A stretch of 64,000 nt of DNA from Streptomyces dangxiongensis. Its GTDB lineage: Bacteria > Actinomycetota > Actinomycetes > Streptomycetales > Streptomycetaceae. The position numbers and the translations under genes were made by a program. Position 1 is the first letter of the stretch; every line of letters begins with the position of its first letter. The DNA lies in the NCBI RefSeq assembly GCF_003675325.1, contig NZ_CP033073.1, forward strand, positions 868,001-932,000, given 5' to 3'. The notes beneath the pieces were generated by a model. The model was not told the origin of the DNA. It was given only the letters and a program-made list of their open reading frames with translations, and ran no database searches. This document shows, one piece after another, positions 8,901 to 62,800 of the stretch.

Positions 8901-11900
8901 CGGCGCACGTTGTGGTACCAGTAGTCGCCGTCCAGCGTGCCGGCCTCGCCGACGCGCTCGCCGGTGACGGTGGAGTGGAAGGGGATGACGGGGGCCTGGC
9001 TGCGGACGTCGGCGAACGCCTTGGTGAGGAGCTCGCGCACCGTCTCCACGTGCGGGGTGTGCGAGGCGAAGTCGGCCGCGATCCGCCGGGCCCGGACGCC
9101 CTCGGCCGACAGCGTCTCGACGACCTCGTCCAGCAGGCCGGCGTCTCCGGCCACCACCACCGAGGACGGGGAGTTGACCGCGGCGACGTGCACGCGGCCC
9201 GCCCAGCGTGCGACGGCGGCGGTCGCCTCGTCCTCGGGCAGGGCCACGGCGGCCATGCCGCCGAGCCCGGACAGCCGCTCGGCGATCACCTGGGCGCGCA
9301 GTGCCACGAGCCGCGCCGCGTCCCGCAGTGACAGCGCTCCGGCGACGCAGGCGGCGGCGATCTCGCCCTGCGAGTGACCGGTCACCGCGTCCGGTACGAC
9401 ACCCACCGAGGCCCAGACGGCCGCCAGGCCGATCATCACGGCGAAGCTCGCCGGCTGGACCACGTCGGTGCGTCGCAGCAGCTCGTCCGGTGCCTCGCCG
9501 CGCAGCACGTCCTCCAGCGTCCAGTCCACCCAGGGTTCCAGCGCCCGGGCGCACTCCGCGATCCGCTCGGCGAACACCGGTGAGGTGTCGAGCAGTTCAC
9601 GGCCCATGCCGGCCCACTGGCCGCCCTGGCCGGGGAAGACGAAGACGACCTTCCCGGTGCCGGCCGTGGCGGCGGGGCTGCCGGTCACGACGGCGGGGCC
9701 GCTCTCGCCGCGGGCCAGCGCGCCCAGCCCCGCCACGGCCTCCTCCCGGGTGCCGGCCACCACCACGGCCCGCTCGGGCAGGACGGCCCGCCGGGTCACC
9801 AGGGCCGCCGCGACGTCGGCCGGCGAGGCGTCGGTGCCGTCGAGGAACGCGGCGAGGCGAGCGGCCTGACCGGCGAGCGCGCCGGTACCGCGGGCCGACA
9901 CCGCCAGCGGCACCACACCGGCCGGGACCGGCTCGGCCGTGGGCGGCTGCTCCGGCTCCTCGGGGACCTCCTCCAGGATCACGTGCGCGTTGGTGCCGCT
10001 GAGCCCGAACGAGGACACCGCGGCCCGGCGGGGCCGTCCCGGGTCGGCCCACTCACGGGCCTCGGTGAGCAGTTCCACCGCGCCGGCCGACCAGTCGACC
10101 TGGGAGGACGGTACGTCGACGTGCAGGGTGGCGGGCATCACTCGATGCCGCAGCGCCTGTACCGCCTTGATGACACCGGCGACTCCGGCGGCGGCCTGGG
10201 CGTGCCCGATGTTCGACTTCAACGAGCCCAGCCACAACGGCTCTTCGCGCGCCTTGCCGTACGTGGCGAGCAGCGCCTGTGCCTCGATCGGGTCGCCGAG
10301 GACGGTACCCGTGCCGTGGCCCTCCACCAGGTCCACGTCCGCCGGGGTGAGCCCCGCGTTCGCGAGCGCCTTACGGATCACGCGCTGCTGCGACGGGCCG
10401 TTGGGTGCGGTCAGACCGTTCGACGCGCCGTCCTGGTTCACGGCGCTGCCGCGCACGACCGCCAGCACCCGGTGACCCTTGCGCCGCGCCTCCGACAGCC
10501 GCTCCAGTACGACGACACCCGCGCCCTCGGCCCAGCCCGTGCCGTCGGCGGCGTCGGCGTACGACTTGCAGCGCCCGTCCGTGGCCAGCGCCCGCTGCCG
10601 CGAGAACTCCATGAACATCCCAGGCCCGGCCATCACGGTCGAACCGCCGGCCAGGGCCAGGGAGCACTCACCGTTGCGCAGCGCCTGCGCGGCCAGGTGC
10701 AGGGCGACCAGGGACGAGGAACAGGCGGTGTCCACGGTGACCGCCGGACCCTCGAAGCCGAAGACGTACGACACCCGGCCCGAGGCCACGCTCGCCCCGG
10801 CACCGGTCAGCGCGAAGCCGCCCACCTCCTCCGGGACGTCACCGCCGGAGTAGTAGTCGACGCCCATGATGCCACTGAACACCCCGACGTCCGTGCCCTT
10901 GAGCCCGGTCGGATCGATACCGGCTCGCTCCAGCGCCTCCCACGAGGTCTCCAGGAGCAGCCGCTGCTGCGGGTCCATCGCCACCGCCTCACGCGGCGAG
11001 ATACCGAAGAACACCGGGTCGAACAGCGGTGCCTCGTGCAGGAAGCCGCCCTGACCGACGTACGACGTCCCGGTGTGCTCGGGATCGTCGTCGAGGACCC
11101 GGTCGAGGTCCCAGCCACGGTCCGTCGGGAACCCGGTGACACCGTCGCGGCCCTCGCTGACCAGGCGCCACAGGTCCTCGGGACTGCCGACGCCGCCCGG
11201 CAGCCGGCAGGCCATGCCCACGACGGCGATCGGCTCCTGCGGGTCGTGCGGCGCGGTCACCGGCGCGGGCGTGGCCGGTGCCACGCCCCGGAACTCCTCG
11301 TGCAGGTGCCGGGCGAGGGTGAGCGGGGTCGGGTAGTCGAAGACAGCGGTGGCGGGCAGGCTCAGGCCGGTGGCCTCGCGCAGCCGGTTGCGCAGTTCCA
11401 CGGAGGTGAGGGAGTCGAACCCGGCGTCCTTGAAGGCGGTCTCGGCCCTCACCCGGTCCGGTCCGGCATGCCCGAGGACGTTCGCGACATGGGTGCGGAC
11501 CAGGTCCAGCAGCAGCGCCTCCTGCTCGGCCGTAGCCAGCCCGGCCAGCCGCCCGGCCAGGCCGTCCCGGCCCTCCCGTCCGGCACCGCGCGCGGCACGC
11601 CGGCCCACACGGACCAGGCCGCGCAGCAGTGGCGGCACGGTGGCCCCGGCGGTCGCGTCGGCACGCAGACCCCGCAGGTCCAGCCTGGCGGGCACGAGCA
11701 GCGTCTGATCGCTGCCCAGTGCCGCGTCGAACAGCTCCATGCCCTCCTCGGCCCCGAGGGCCAGCACGCCACCACGGCGGTTCATGCGGCTGCGCGACAG
11801 CTCGTCGAGGTCGGCTCCCATGCCGGTGGTCTGCTCCCACAGGCCCCAGGCCAGCGACCGCGCCGGGTACCCGGCCGCCCGGCGTACCGACATGAGCGCG

Positions 11901-14900
11901 TCCATGCAGGCGTTGGCGGCGCCGTAACCGCCGGTACCGGCGCCGAGGAAGACACCGGAGACGGAGGAGTAGGTGACGAACGCGTCCAGGCCGGGGGCGA
12001 GTTCGCGGGTCAGCTCGTCCAGGTGCCGCACCGCGGTCACCTTCGGCGCGAACACCCCGGCCAGCCGCTCGGGTCGGATATCCCCCACGACCCCGGCGTC
12101 GAAGACACCGGCCGCGTGGACGACGGCGGTCAGCCGGGGCCCGGTCAGCCCGGAGAGCAGGGCCGCCACCGCGTCCCGGTCGGTCACGTCACAGGCGGGC
12201 ACCGACACCGACTCCGCGCCCAGCGCCTCCAGCTCCGCCACCAGCTCCCGTGCCCCGGAAGCCTCCAGGCCACTTCGGCTCACCAGCACCAGATGGCGGA
12301 TGCCGTGCCGGGTCACGAGATGCCGGGCCAGGAGAGCGGCCAGAGATCCGGTGCCACCGGTGATCAGGACCGTGCCTTCCGGGTCGAGCACCGGCACCGC
12401 GGCGGGGGCGGGGACCGCTCGGGCGAGGCGGGGCACGTACATGGACGTGCCCCGTAGGGCGAGTTGGGGTTCGCCGGTGGCGAGGGCCGGACCGAGATCG
12501 GCTGCGGTGATGCCGAATGTCTCCGCCCGGGTCTGGGCCTGGGCCTGGGACTCGGTGTCGATGAGGACGATCCGGTCGGGGTTCTCGGCCTGCGCGGCAC
12601 GGACCAGGCCCCAGACGGCCGCGCCACCCGGATCGGTCACCTCCGCGTCACCACACGCCGGCACCGCACCCCGCGTGACCACCACCAGCCGACCGTCCTC
12701 TCCCGCCTCCTCCGCCAGCCACGCCTGCACCCCCCTCAGCACCCGACCCACCAGCACCACCGGCGCCCCACCGTCCCCACCGTCCCCACGGGTACGGGCA
12801 TCGACCACCGTCACCGACGGCACCTCACCGACACCCGACACAGGCGGCAGCTCACTCCACTCCACCCGGAACAGCGCGTCCGAACCGGCAGTGCCGGCCG
12901 CCGCGTCGAGCTGCTCGGCGGAGACCGCCCGCGAGACCAGTGAGTCCAGGGTCAGCACGAGGTCGCCGGAGTCGTCGACGGCTTCCAGGGACAGCGTGTC
13001 CGGGTCGGGCCGCAGGAGCCGTACCCGGATCGACGCGGCGCCGCAGGCGTGCAGCGTCAGCCCGTTCCAGGCGAACGGCAGCCGTACCACCGGCTCCTCC
13101 TCGACCACGGCTCCGTCGGCCACCTCGGCAGCCGCGTCCAGGATGCTGGCGTGCAGGGCCGCGTCGAGCAGCGCCGGGTGGATGCCGAACCCGGCGGCGT
13201 TCTCGCGCTGCTCCGGGGGGACGACGACCTCGGCGAACAGCTCGCTGTCGCGTCGCCAGACCTTGCGCACGCACCGGAACGCCGGGCCGTACGCGTATCC
13301 CGCGCGCGTCAGCTTCTCGTAGCCGTCGGAGATGTCGACCTGCCGGGCGCCGGGCGGGGGCCATGCGGTGAAGTCGTGGGTCCCGGTGGGGGCGGTAGCG
13401 GTGCTCAGGGTGCCGCTGGCGTGCCGGGTCCAGGCGTCCGGCCCGCTCTCCGCACCGACGTCCTGGCGGGTGGAGTACACCTCGACGCTGCGCGCCCCGG
13501 TCCGGTCCGGCCCGCCGACGGCGACCTGGACCCGTACGGCGCCCTGCTCGGGAACGACCAGCGGTGCCTCGATGACCAGCTCGTCCAGCACCCCGCAGCC
13601 GACCTCGTCACCGGCCCGCACGGCCAGCTCGACCAGCCCGGTGCCGGGCACCAGAACCACTCCGCCGATGGCGTGGTCGGCGAGCCAGGGGTGGGTGCGC
13701 AGGGACAGCCGGGAGGTGAGGACCAGCCCGTCGGACTGCGGTAGTTGCACCATCGCACCCAGCAGCGGGTGGTCGGCGCCGGCCAGCCCCAGCGCCGCCG
13801 CGTCGACCACGGACTCCGCCATCCGCAGCCAGTAGTGCTGGTGGTCGAAGGCGTACGTCGGCAGGTCCACATGGACTCCGGTGGCACCCTCGGGCAGCAC
13901 CGCCGCCCAGTCCACCTTCGTACCGCGCACGAACAACTCCGCGACGGACAGCAGAAGCGTCCGCTCCTCGCCCCGGTCATCCCGCAGGGCCGGAACGCTC
14001 ACCGCGTCCTCGGCCGCACACTCACCGATCGCACCGGTGAGAGCGCCACCGGGGCCGAGTTCCAGGAACACCGACCCGCCCGACGCGGCGATACCGTCGG
14101 CGAAACGCACCGGACGACGAACGTGATCCACCCAGTAAGCAGGGTCGGACAACTGACCCGGCTCGGCCAGCTCTCCGGTCACGTTCGACACCACCGGGAC
14201 GGCAGGCTCGTTCCAGGCCAGCCCCGACAGCACCTCGCCGAACTCGGCCAGCATCGGCTCCATCAACGCCGAATGGAACGCATGCGAGACGGTCAGCCGT
14301 TTCACCCGGCGGCCCTGCTCGCGCAGCCGGTCCGCCACCGCCACGACGGCATCCTCGTCACCCGACAGGACAACAGACGCGGGCCCGTTCACCGCCGCCA
14401 GGTCGATGCCGGCAGTGAGGTGTTCAGTAACCTCCGCCTCACTCGCCGCCACCGCCACCATCGCCCCACCCGACGGCAGGGCCTGCATCAACCGACCCCG
14501 AGCAGCCACCAGCACCGCCGCATCCGTCAGCGACAACACCCCGGCGACATGCGCGGCCACAACCTCGCCGATCGAATGCCCGGCCACCACATCCGGCCGC
14601 ACACCCCACGACTCCACGAGCCGGAACAACGCCGACTCCACCGCGAACAGACCCGCCTGCGTGAATACCGTCCGATCCAGCAGGCCCTCACCCGCCCCGA
14701 AGACCACATCCCGCACCGAATGCCCCACCGCACCCGCGAGCTGCGCGTCCAACGCCGCACACGCCTCGTCCAACGCCCGCGCGAACACCGGGAACCGCTC
14801 ATACAACTCCGCGCCCATACCCACCCGCTGGGAACCCTGACCCGGGAACACGAACACCGTCTTCCCACCGGCACCCGACCCCGTGATCACCGAAGGGACC

Positions 14901-16531
14901 GTTTGCCCGTCGGCCAGTGCGCGCAGCCCGGTGAGGGCCTCTTCCCGGGATGCGGCGAGGACCACGGCTCGTTCAGGCAGGACCGCCCGCCGGGAGACGA
15001 GCGCACCGGCGACGGTCGGCAGGCCGGTGTCGGTGTCACCGGCGAACTCGGCGAGCCGCCCCGCCTGTCCGGCCAGGGCCCCGGCGCTGCGCGCGGAGAC
15101 GACCACCGGGATCACGCCGTCAGCCGGGGCCGCCGGCTCGGTGACATCCTCCTCCGGTGCCTGCTCCAGGATGACGTGCGCGTTCGTACCGCTCACGCCG
15201 AACCCGGACACACCGGCCCGGCGCGGCCGGCTCACCTCCGGCCACGCGCGGGCCTCCGTCAGCAGCCGTACGGCGCCCGACTCCCAGTCGACGCGAGGGG
15301 AGGGTTCCGCGACGTGCAGGGTGGCCGGGAGCACGCCGTGGCGCATCGCCTGGATCATTTTGATGACGCCGGCGACACCGGCGGCGGCCTGGGTGTGGCC
15401 GACGTTGGACTTCAACGAGCCCAGCCACAACGGCTCTTCACGGTCCTGGCCGTAGGTGGCGAGCAGGGCCTGAGCCTCGATCGGGTCCCCGAGGGCCGTG
15501 CCCGTGCCATGGCCTTCCACGGCGTCCACGTCCGCCGGGGTCAGCCCGGCAGCGGCCAGCGCCTTGCGGATGACCCGCTGCTGCGAGGGGCCGTTGGGGG
15601 CGGTGAGGCCGTTGGAGGCGCCGTCCTGGTTGACGGCCGTGCCGCGCACCACCGCCAGCACCCGGTGACCCTTGCGCCGCGCCTCCGACAGCCGCTCCAG
15701 TACGACGACACCCGCGCCCTCGGCCCAGCCCGTGCCGTCCGCGGTCGACGAGTAAGCCTTGCAGCGGCCGTCCGCCGCGAGGCCCCGTTGCCGGGAGAAG
15801 TCGATGAACAGGCCGGGCGTGGCCATGACCGTGGCGCCCCCCGCCAGGGCCATCGTGCACTCTCCCCTGCGCAGTGCCTGCACGGCGAGATGGATGGCGA
15901 CCAGGGAGGACGAGCAGGCGGTGTCGAGGGTGACCGCGGGGCCCTCGAAACCGAAGACGTAGGAGATGCGGCCGGACGCCACGCTGGAGGCGGCGCCGGT
16001 GCCGGTGAAGCCCTCCAGTTCGGGCGGGACGCTTCCGCCGGCGAAGTAGTCGACGCCCATGATGCCGTTGAAGACGCCGACGTCGGTGCCCTTGAGGGTC
16101 GCCGGATCGACACCGGCCCGCTCCAGCGCCTCCCAGGACGTCTCCAGGAGCAGCCGCTGCTGCGGGTCCATCGCCAGCGCCTCACGCGGCGAGATGCCGA
16201 AGAACTCGGCGTCGAACCGGCCGGCGCCCCGCAGGAAGCCGCCCTGGTCGACGTACGAGGTGCCGGTCTTCTCCGGATCGGCGTCCAGCAGGGCGTCCAG
16301 GTCCCAGCCGCGGTCGTCCGGGAAGCCCGACACTCCGTCGCGGCCCTCGGCGACCAGCTCCCAGAGGTCCTCGGGGGTGTCGACGCCGCTGGGCAGCCGG
16401 CAGGCCATGCCGACGATCGCGACCGGCTCACGCGACGCGCTCAGAAGCTGCTGGTTCCGCTTCTTCAGCGTGCCGACCTCTTCCAGTGACTTCCGCAGCG
16501 CCTCGACAAGCTTCTCGTAGGAAGCACTCAC
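5959..16531 (-). CDS. natE: Type I PKS, modules 12-13 (terminal PKS), with an apparent frameshift
   Basis: About 3523 aa if one inserted base near 6862-6865 is removed. The N-terminal docking helix (MSASYEKLVEALRKSLEEV) leads into module 12, KS-AT-DH-KR-ACP, then module 13, KS-AT-DH-KR-ACP. The protein ends 53 residues after the last ACP serine with no thioesterase or docking tail, as expected for a line released by a separate amide synthase. The start is GTG at 16531, 30 bp after the previous PKS stop; a weak AGGGAAA precedes it, and no ATG lies near the docking helix. The reading frame breaks inside the module 13 KR, where the plus strand reads CAGCCCCGGAGAG against CAGCCCGGAGAG in the paralogous module 12 KR. 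Downstream of the break the KR active site and ACP are fully conserved, which points to a sequencing insertion or a very recent mutation. Both AT-DH-KR sets predict double bonds. Confidence 0.93.
6520..7095 (-). repeat. Module 13 KR copy of a block shared with module 12
   Basis: Very similar at DNA level to 11800-12375. The stretch covering the KR nucleotide-binding half (about 6828-7090 against 12108-12370) is nearly identical apart from the extra C. It indicates recent duplication or conversion between the two A-type KRs of this gene. Confidence 0.7.
6862..6865 (-). other. Frameshift 1: extra C in a C-run, module 13 KR
   Basis: The run is CCCC here but CCC in the otherwise near-identical module 12 KR at about 12148-12151. 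Upstream coding reads VAALLSG and then turns into Arg/Pro-rich nonsense; the correct frame resumes at once as LTAVVHAAGLYDAGVVG. Removing one C restores a single ORF of 3523 codons. Confidence 0.85.
11800..12375 (-). repeat. Module 12 KR copy of a block shared with module 13
   Basis: Intact-frame partner of 6520-7095. It is the reference that exposes the extra base in module 13. Confidence 0.7.
12350..12890 (-). repeat. KR linker block shared by modules 12 and 9
   Basis: Nearly identical to about 29011-29565, including the stretch encoding YVPRLARAVPAPAA, the Gln-Ala run in the linker, and VPACGDAEVTDPGGAAVWG. The two copies differ mainly by small in-frame changes in the Gln-Ala run and by the extra C that breaks the module 9 copy. 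Confidence 0.75.
13990..14889 (-). repeat. Malonyl-AT block, module 12 copy
   Basis: One of four near-identical ~0.9-kb copies (also 19620-20490, 30612-31510 and 41100-42000) covering most of the malonyl-specific AT from the FPGQGSQ motif to past HAFH. Codon choice inside the block (GGT, GAT, CAT, GTT) differs from the C-ending codons used around it. Confidence 0.8.
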
Positions 16532-16561
16532 TTTCCCTGCCCCAATCAGTCGTGTGCCGCG
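16532..16561 (-). promoter_or_regulatory. 30-bp gap holding the natE ribosome-binding region
   Basis: The gap between the natD stop and the natE GTG start contains only a weak AGGGAAA about 3 nt before the GTG. Translation of natE probably depends on coupling to natD. Confidence 0.35.
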
Positions 16562-27616
<11,055 letters not shown>

Positions 27617-27708
27617 TGCGGGTCAGCTCCTAGTGGGGCTAAGGCGTCAGTAACTGCGGGGCTGGCGTGGACATGGGCTACGGGCGGTGCCGGGCGGCCG
27701 GCCGCCGG
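27617..27708 (-). promoter_or_regulatory. 92-bp gap between natC and natD with a GC palindrome
   Basis: Holds the natD ribosome-binding site (AGGAGC, 27626-27631). Immediately after the natC TAG stop is a 14-nt perfect palindrome (27693-27706, GGCGGCCGGCCGCC) that could form a short mRNA hairpin. No promoter is recognisable. Confidence 0.35.
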
Positions 27709-43649
<15,941 letters not shown>

Positions 43650-43695
43650 CTTCCATTCCTCACCGGGGGTTTGACGGTCCGCGAAAACGTGACGG
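43650..43695 (-). promoter_or_regulatory. 46-bp gap with the natC ribosome-binding site
   Basis: GAGGAA (43656-43661 on the plus strand as TTCCTC) is 6 nt from the ATG at 43649. This decides the start over in-frame upstream readings. Nothing else is recognised. Confidence 0.6.
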
Positions 43696-59805
<16,110 letters not shown>

Positions 59806-59810
59806 ATCCG

Positions 59811-59816
59811 TCCTCC
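59811..59816 (-). promoter_or_regulatory. Ribosome-binding site of natB (GGAGGA)
   Basis: TCCTCC on the plus strand, five bases from the ATG at 59805. It is the strongest Shine-Dalgarno match near any of the PKS starts and decides the natB start. Confidence 0.8.
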
Positions 59817-59839
59817 GTGGTACGTCCGCTGTCATGGGG

Positions 59840-62800
59840 TCAGCTCGTCCTGCCCAGAGCACGCTGCACGAGGTCGGCAACGTCCATGGCGTCGATCAGG
59901 GTTTCGTCGTCCTCGGCCGGTTCCGCCGTGTCGGACGCGGGAGCGTCCTCGGTGTCCACGAGGCCGAGCAGGGTGTCCAGGACGCCCGCTTCCCTGAACC
60001 GGGCGAGGGGGACGGAGGCGAGGGCTCGCCTGAGGTCGTCCTCCCGCCCGTCGAGCCCGTCGTCGGCGTCCCGCAGCAGTTCGGAGCGCAGATAGCCGAC
60101 GAGGGCGTCCGGTGTGGGGTAGTCGAAGATGAGGGTGGCGGGCAGCCGCAGGCCGGTCGCCACGTGCAGGCTGTTGCGCAGGTTGACGGCGGCGAGCGAG
60201 TCGAAACCGACCTCCTGGAACGCCTGGAGGGCCCCGATGCTCTCGGCGCCGCTGTGTCCGAGGACGGTGGCGGCGTGTCCGCACACCAGCCGGAGCAGGA
60301 GGCGGTTCTGATCGGCCTCGGGGACGTCGCGGAGGGACTCCACGAGGCCGGCGGTGGTGTCGCCGTCGTCGGTGTCCGGCTGGCCGGCCCGCAGGGCGGC
60401 CTGTGCCTCCGACAGGTCGGCGAAGAGCGGGCTGGGCCGGACCGAGGTGAACGCCGGGATGAAGGCGTCCCAGTCCATGTCGACCACGGTGACGGCCTTC
60501 TCCTGGGCCCGCACGGCCTGTTCGAAGGCGGTGACGGCGATGTGCGGGGCCATGGGCAGGACACCGCGCCGGCGCAACTGGGTGAGGGTGTCCTCGTCCA
60601 TGCCGACGCCGACCTCGTCGAGGGCGCCCCAGGCGATCGCGGTGGCGGGGTGGCCGTGGCCGCGGCGCCACTCCACGAGGGCGTCGAGGACGGCGTTGGC
60701 CGCGCCGGACGGGCCCTGCCCGCCGCCGCCCCAGATGCCGGCGATGGAGGAGAACACCACGAAGGCGTCGAGCGGGGTGTCCGCGAACCGTCCGGCGAGC
60801 CATCTGGCGGTGTCCACCTTGGCCGAGAACACCTCGGTGAGTTCGGGTACGCCCGTGTCGTCCACGGTGCTGGTGCGGGCGATGTCGGCGGTGTGCACGA
60901 CGGCGGTGAGCGGCTGGTCGCCGGGGGTCTCGGCGAGCAGGCGGTCGATGGCGGTCCGGTCGGTGTCGGCGCACGTCTCGACGGTGGTGCCGGTGCCGAG
61001 CGCGGTCACCTCGGCGCGGAGTGCGCCGACGGCGGCCGCGGGTGCGGCGGCGGTGGTGGTGACGAGGAGCCGGCGGGCACCGGACCGGGCGAGCCACAGG
61101 GAGGCGTGCCGGCCGAGGCCCTCGGCTCCGCCGGTCACCAGGACGGTGCCGCGGGGCTGCCAGCCGGAGCCGGCGGCCGGGTCGGGGGCGGTCTTGCGCA
61201 GCAGCCTGCGGGTGTGCACACCGGACCGGCGTACGGCTAGCTGGTCGTCGTCGCCGGCGGCGTCGAGCGCGCCGAGCAGATGCCGGACGGTCCGGCTGTC
61301 GGGGGTGGCGGGCAGGTCGATCAGTCCGCCCCAGCGGTCGCCGCGTTCCAGGGCGGCGGCCCGGCCGATGCCCCAGACTGCCGCCTGGGCCGGTGCGGTG
61401 ACGGTGTCCTGGATGCCGGTGTTGACGGCGCCCCGGGTCAGGCACCACAGCGGCTGTGTGACCCCGGTGTCGCCCAGGGCCTGCACCAGCGCGACGGTGG
61501 CCGCCGTCAGCGGAACCGGGTCCTGAGGACCGTCCTCGCCGGCCGGGTCGAGCGCGAGCAGTGACAGGACGCCGGCCACGGTGTGCTCGTCGAGGACGGA
61601 GGCCAGACGCTCGCCGAGCCGGTCGCGGGTGGCGTCGGCCACGGCGACCTCCAGCGGGACGACGTCCAGTCCCCGCGCGGTGAGTTCCCGCAGCAGCTCG
61701 GCCGGCGCCGAGCCGGCCGGCGCCGCCGGTACGACGGCCAGCCAGGTGCCGGCCGGGACACCGGCGCCCTCCTGGTCGACGGGCCGCCAGGTGACGTGGT
61801 AACGCAGTTTCTCCGCCGCCGACCGTTCGCGCCGCCGGCCGCGCCAGTCGGCGAGCACGGGGACGACCGTGCGCAGCGCGTCGCGCTGGTCGGCCGCGGC
61901 CAGGTCGAGCAGTTCGGCGAGGGAGTCGGCGTCGGCCTGTTCGACGGCGGACCAGAAGTCGGTCTCGGCGCCCTCGGCCGTCGGGGCGTCCGCGGTGGTC
62001 TCCGCCTCACGCAGCCAGAAGTGCTGCCGGTCGAAGGCGTACGTCGGCAGCTCCACGTCGGCGGCCTCGGCACCCTCGGGCAGCACAGCCGTCCAGTCGA
62101 CCGCCACGCCCTTGACGAAGAGTTCCGCCATCGACGCCAACAGCCGCCGGAGACCGCCCTCTTCGCGCCGCAGCGATCCGGCGGCGACGGCACGGAGACG
62201 GACGTTGTCGTCGGCGGCCTCGTCGAAGATCTCGTTGACCGGCTGGAGGAGCACGGGGTGGGCGCTGGACTCGACGAACACCGTGTGCCCCTCGGCGAGG
62301 AGGGAGGCGATCGCCGGCCCGAAGCGGACCTGACCACGCAGGTTGCGGTACCAGTAGCCGCCGTCCAGGACACCTTCGTCATGCACCCACCCACCGGTCA
62401 CCGTGGAGAAGAACGGCACCACCGGCGCCTGACCGCGAATCTCCGCGAACGCCTCCCCCAACGCCCCCTCGATCGCCTCCACATGACGGGTATGCGACGC
62501 ATAGTCCACCGCGACGCGCCGGACGCGCACGCCGTCGGCCTCCAGCGCGGCCAACGCCTCGTCCAGAGCCTCGGCATCACCCGCGATCACCACCGACGCG
62601 GGGCCGTTGACGGCAGCGACCTCGACCCGCTCGTCCCAGGGCGCGATGCGGACGACCGCTTCCGCCTCGGGCAACGCCACGGAAGCCATGCCGCCCCGGC
62701 CCGCCAGCTCCCCCGCGATCACCTGACTGCGCACCGCGACGATCCGCGCCGCATCCTCCAGTGACAGCGCACCCGCCACACATGCGGCGGCGATCTCACC

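Larger units (their letters stand above)
5980..11236 (-). other. PKS module 13: KS-AT(methylmalonyl-like)-DH-KR(A-type)-ACP
   Basis: The last extension module sets C1-C2 and the 2-methyl group. The AT has GHSQG with FASH instead of the YASH seen in the other methylmalonyl ATs. DH: DYHYGP and DAALH are normal, but the HxxxGxxxxP motif reads HAVGDVVLLP, with Asp in the Gly position. The KR lacks LDD (it has LYDAG) and carries SSVSAVFLGAGTGGYAAAN, so A-type; with a working DH this predicts a 2Z double bond. ACP serine codon 6121-6123 (GFDSLTAL). The frame is broken at 6862-6865. Confidence 0.85.
11285..16429 (-). other. PKS module 12: KS-AT(malonyl)-DH-KR(A-type)-ACP
   Basis: Builds C3-C4 and sets the C4=C5 bond. 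The AT has GHSIG and HAFH (malonyl). DH motifs [18 protein letters not shown] and DAALH are intact. The KR has VFDAG instead of LDD and SSVSGVFLGAGTGGYGAAN, so A-type, predicting a Z double bond. ACP serine codon 11411-11413 (GFDSLTSVEL). KS active site DTACSSS is intact. Confidence 0.88.

Noticed and set aside
59806..59880. An upstream start for natB at 59880 or 59835
   Set aside because: The extra N-terminal residues are not docking-like, and the 59880 start overlaps the natA stop. A strong GGAGGA precedes the ATG at 59805.
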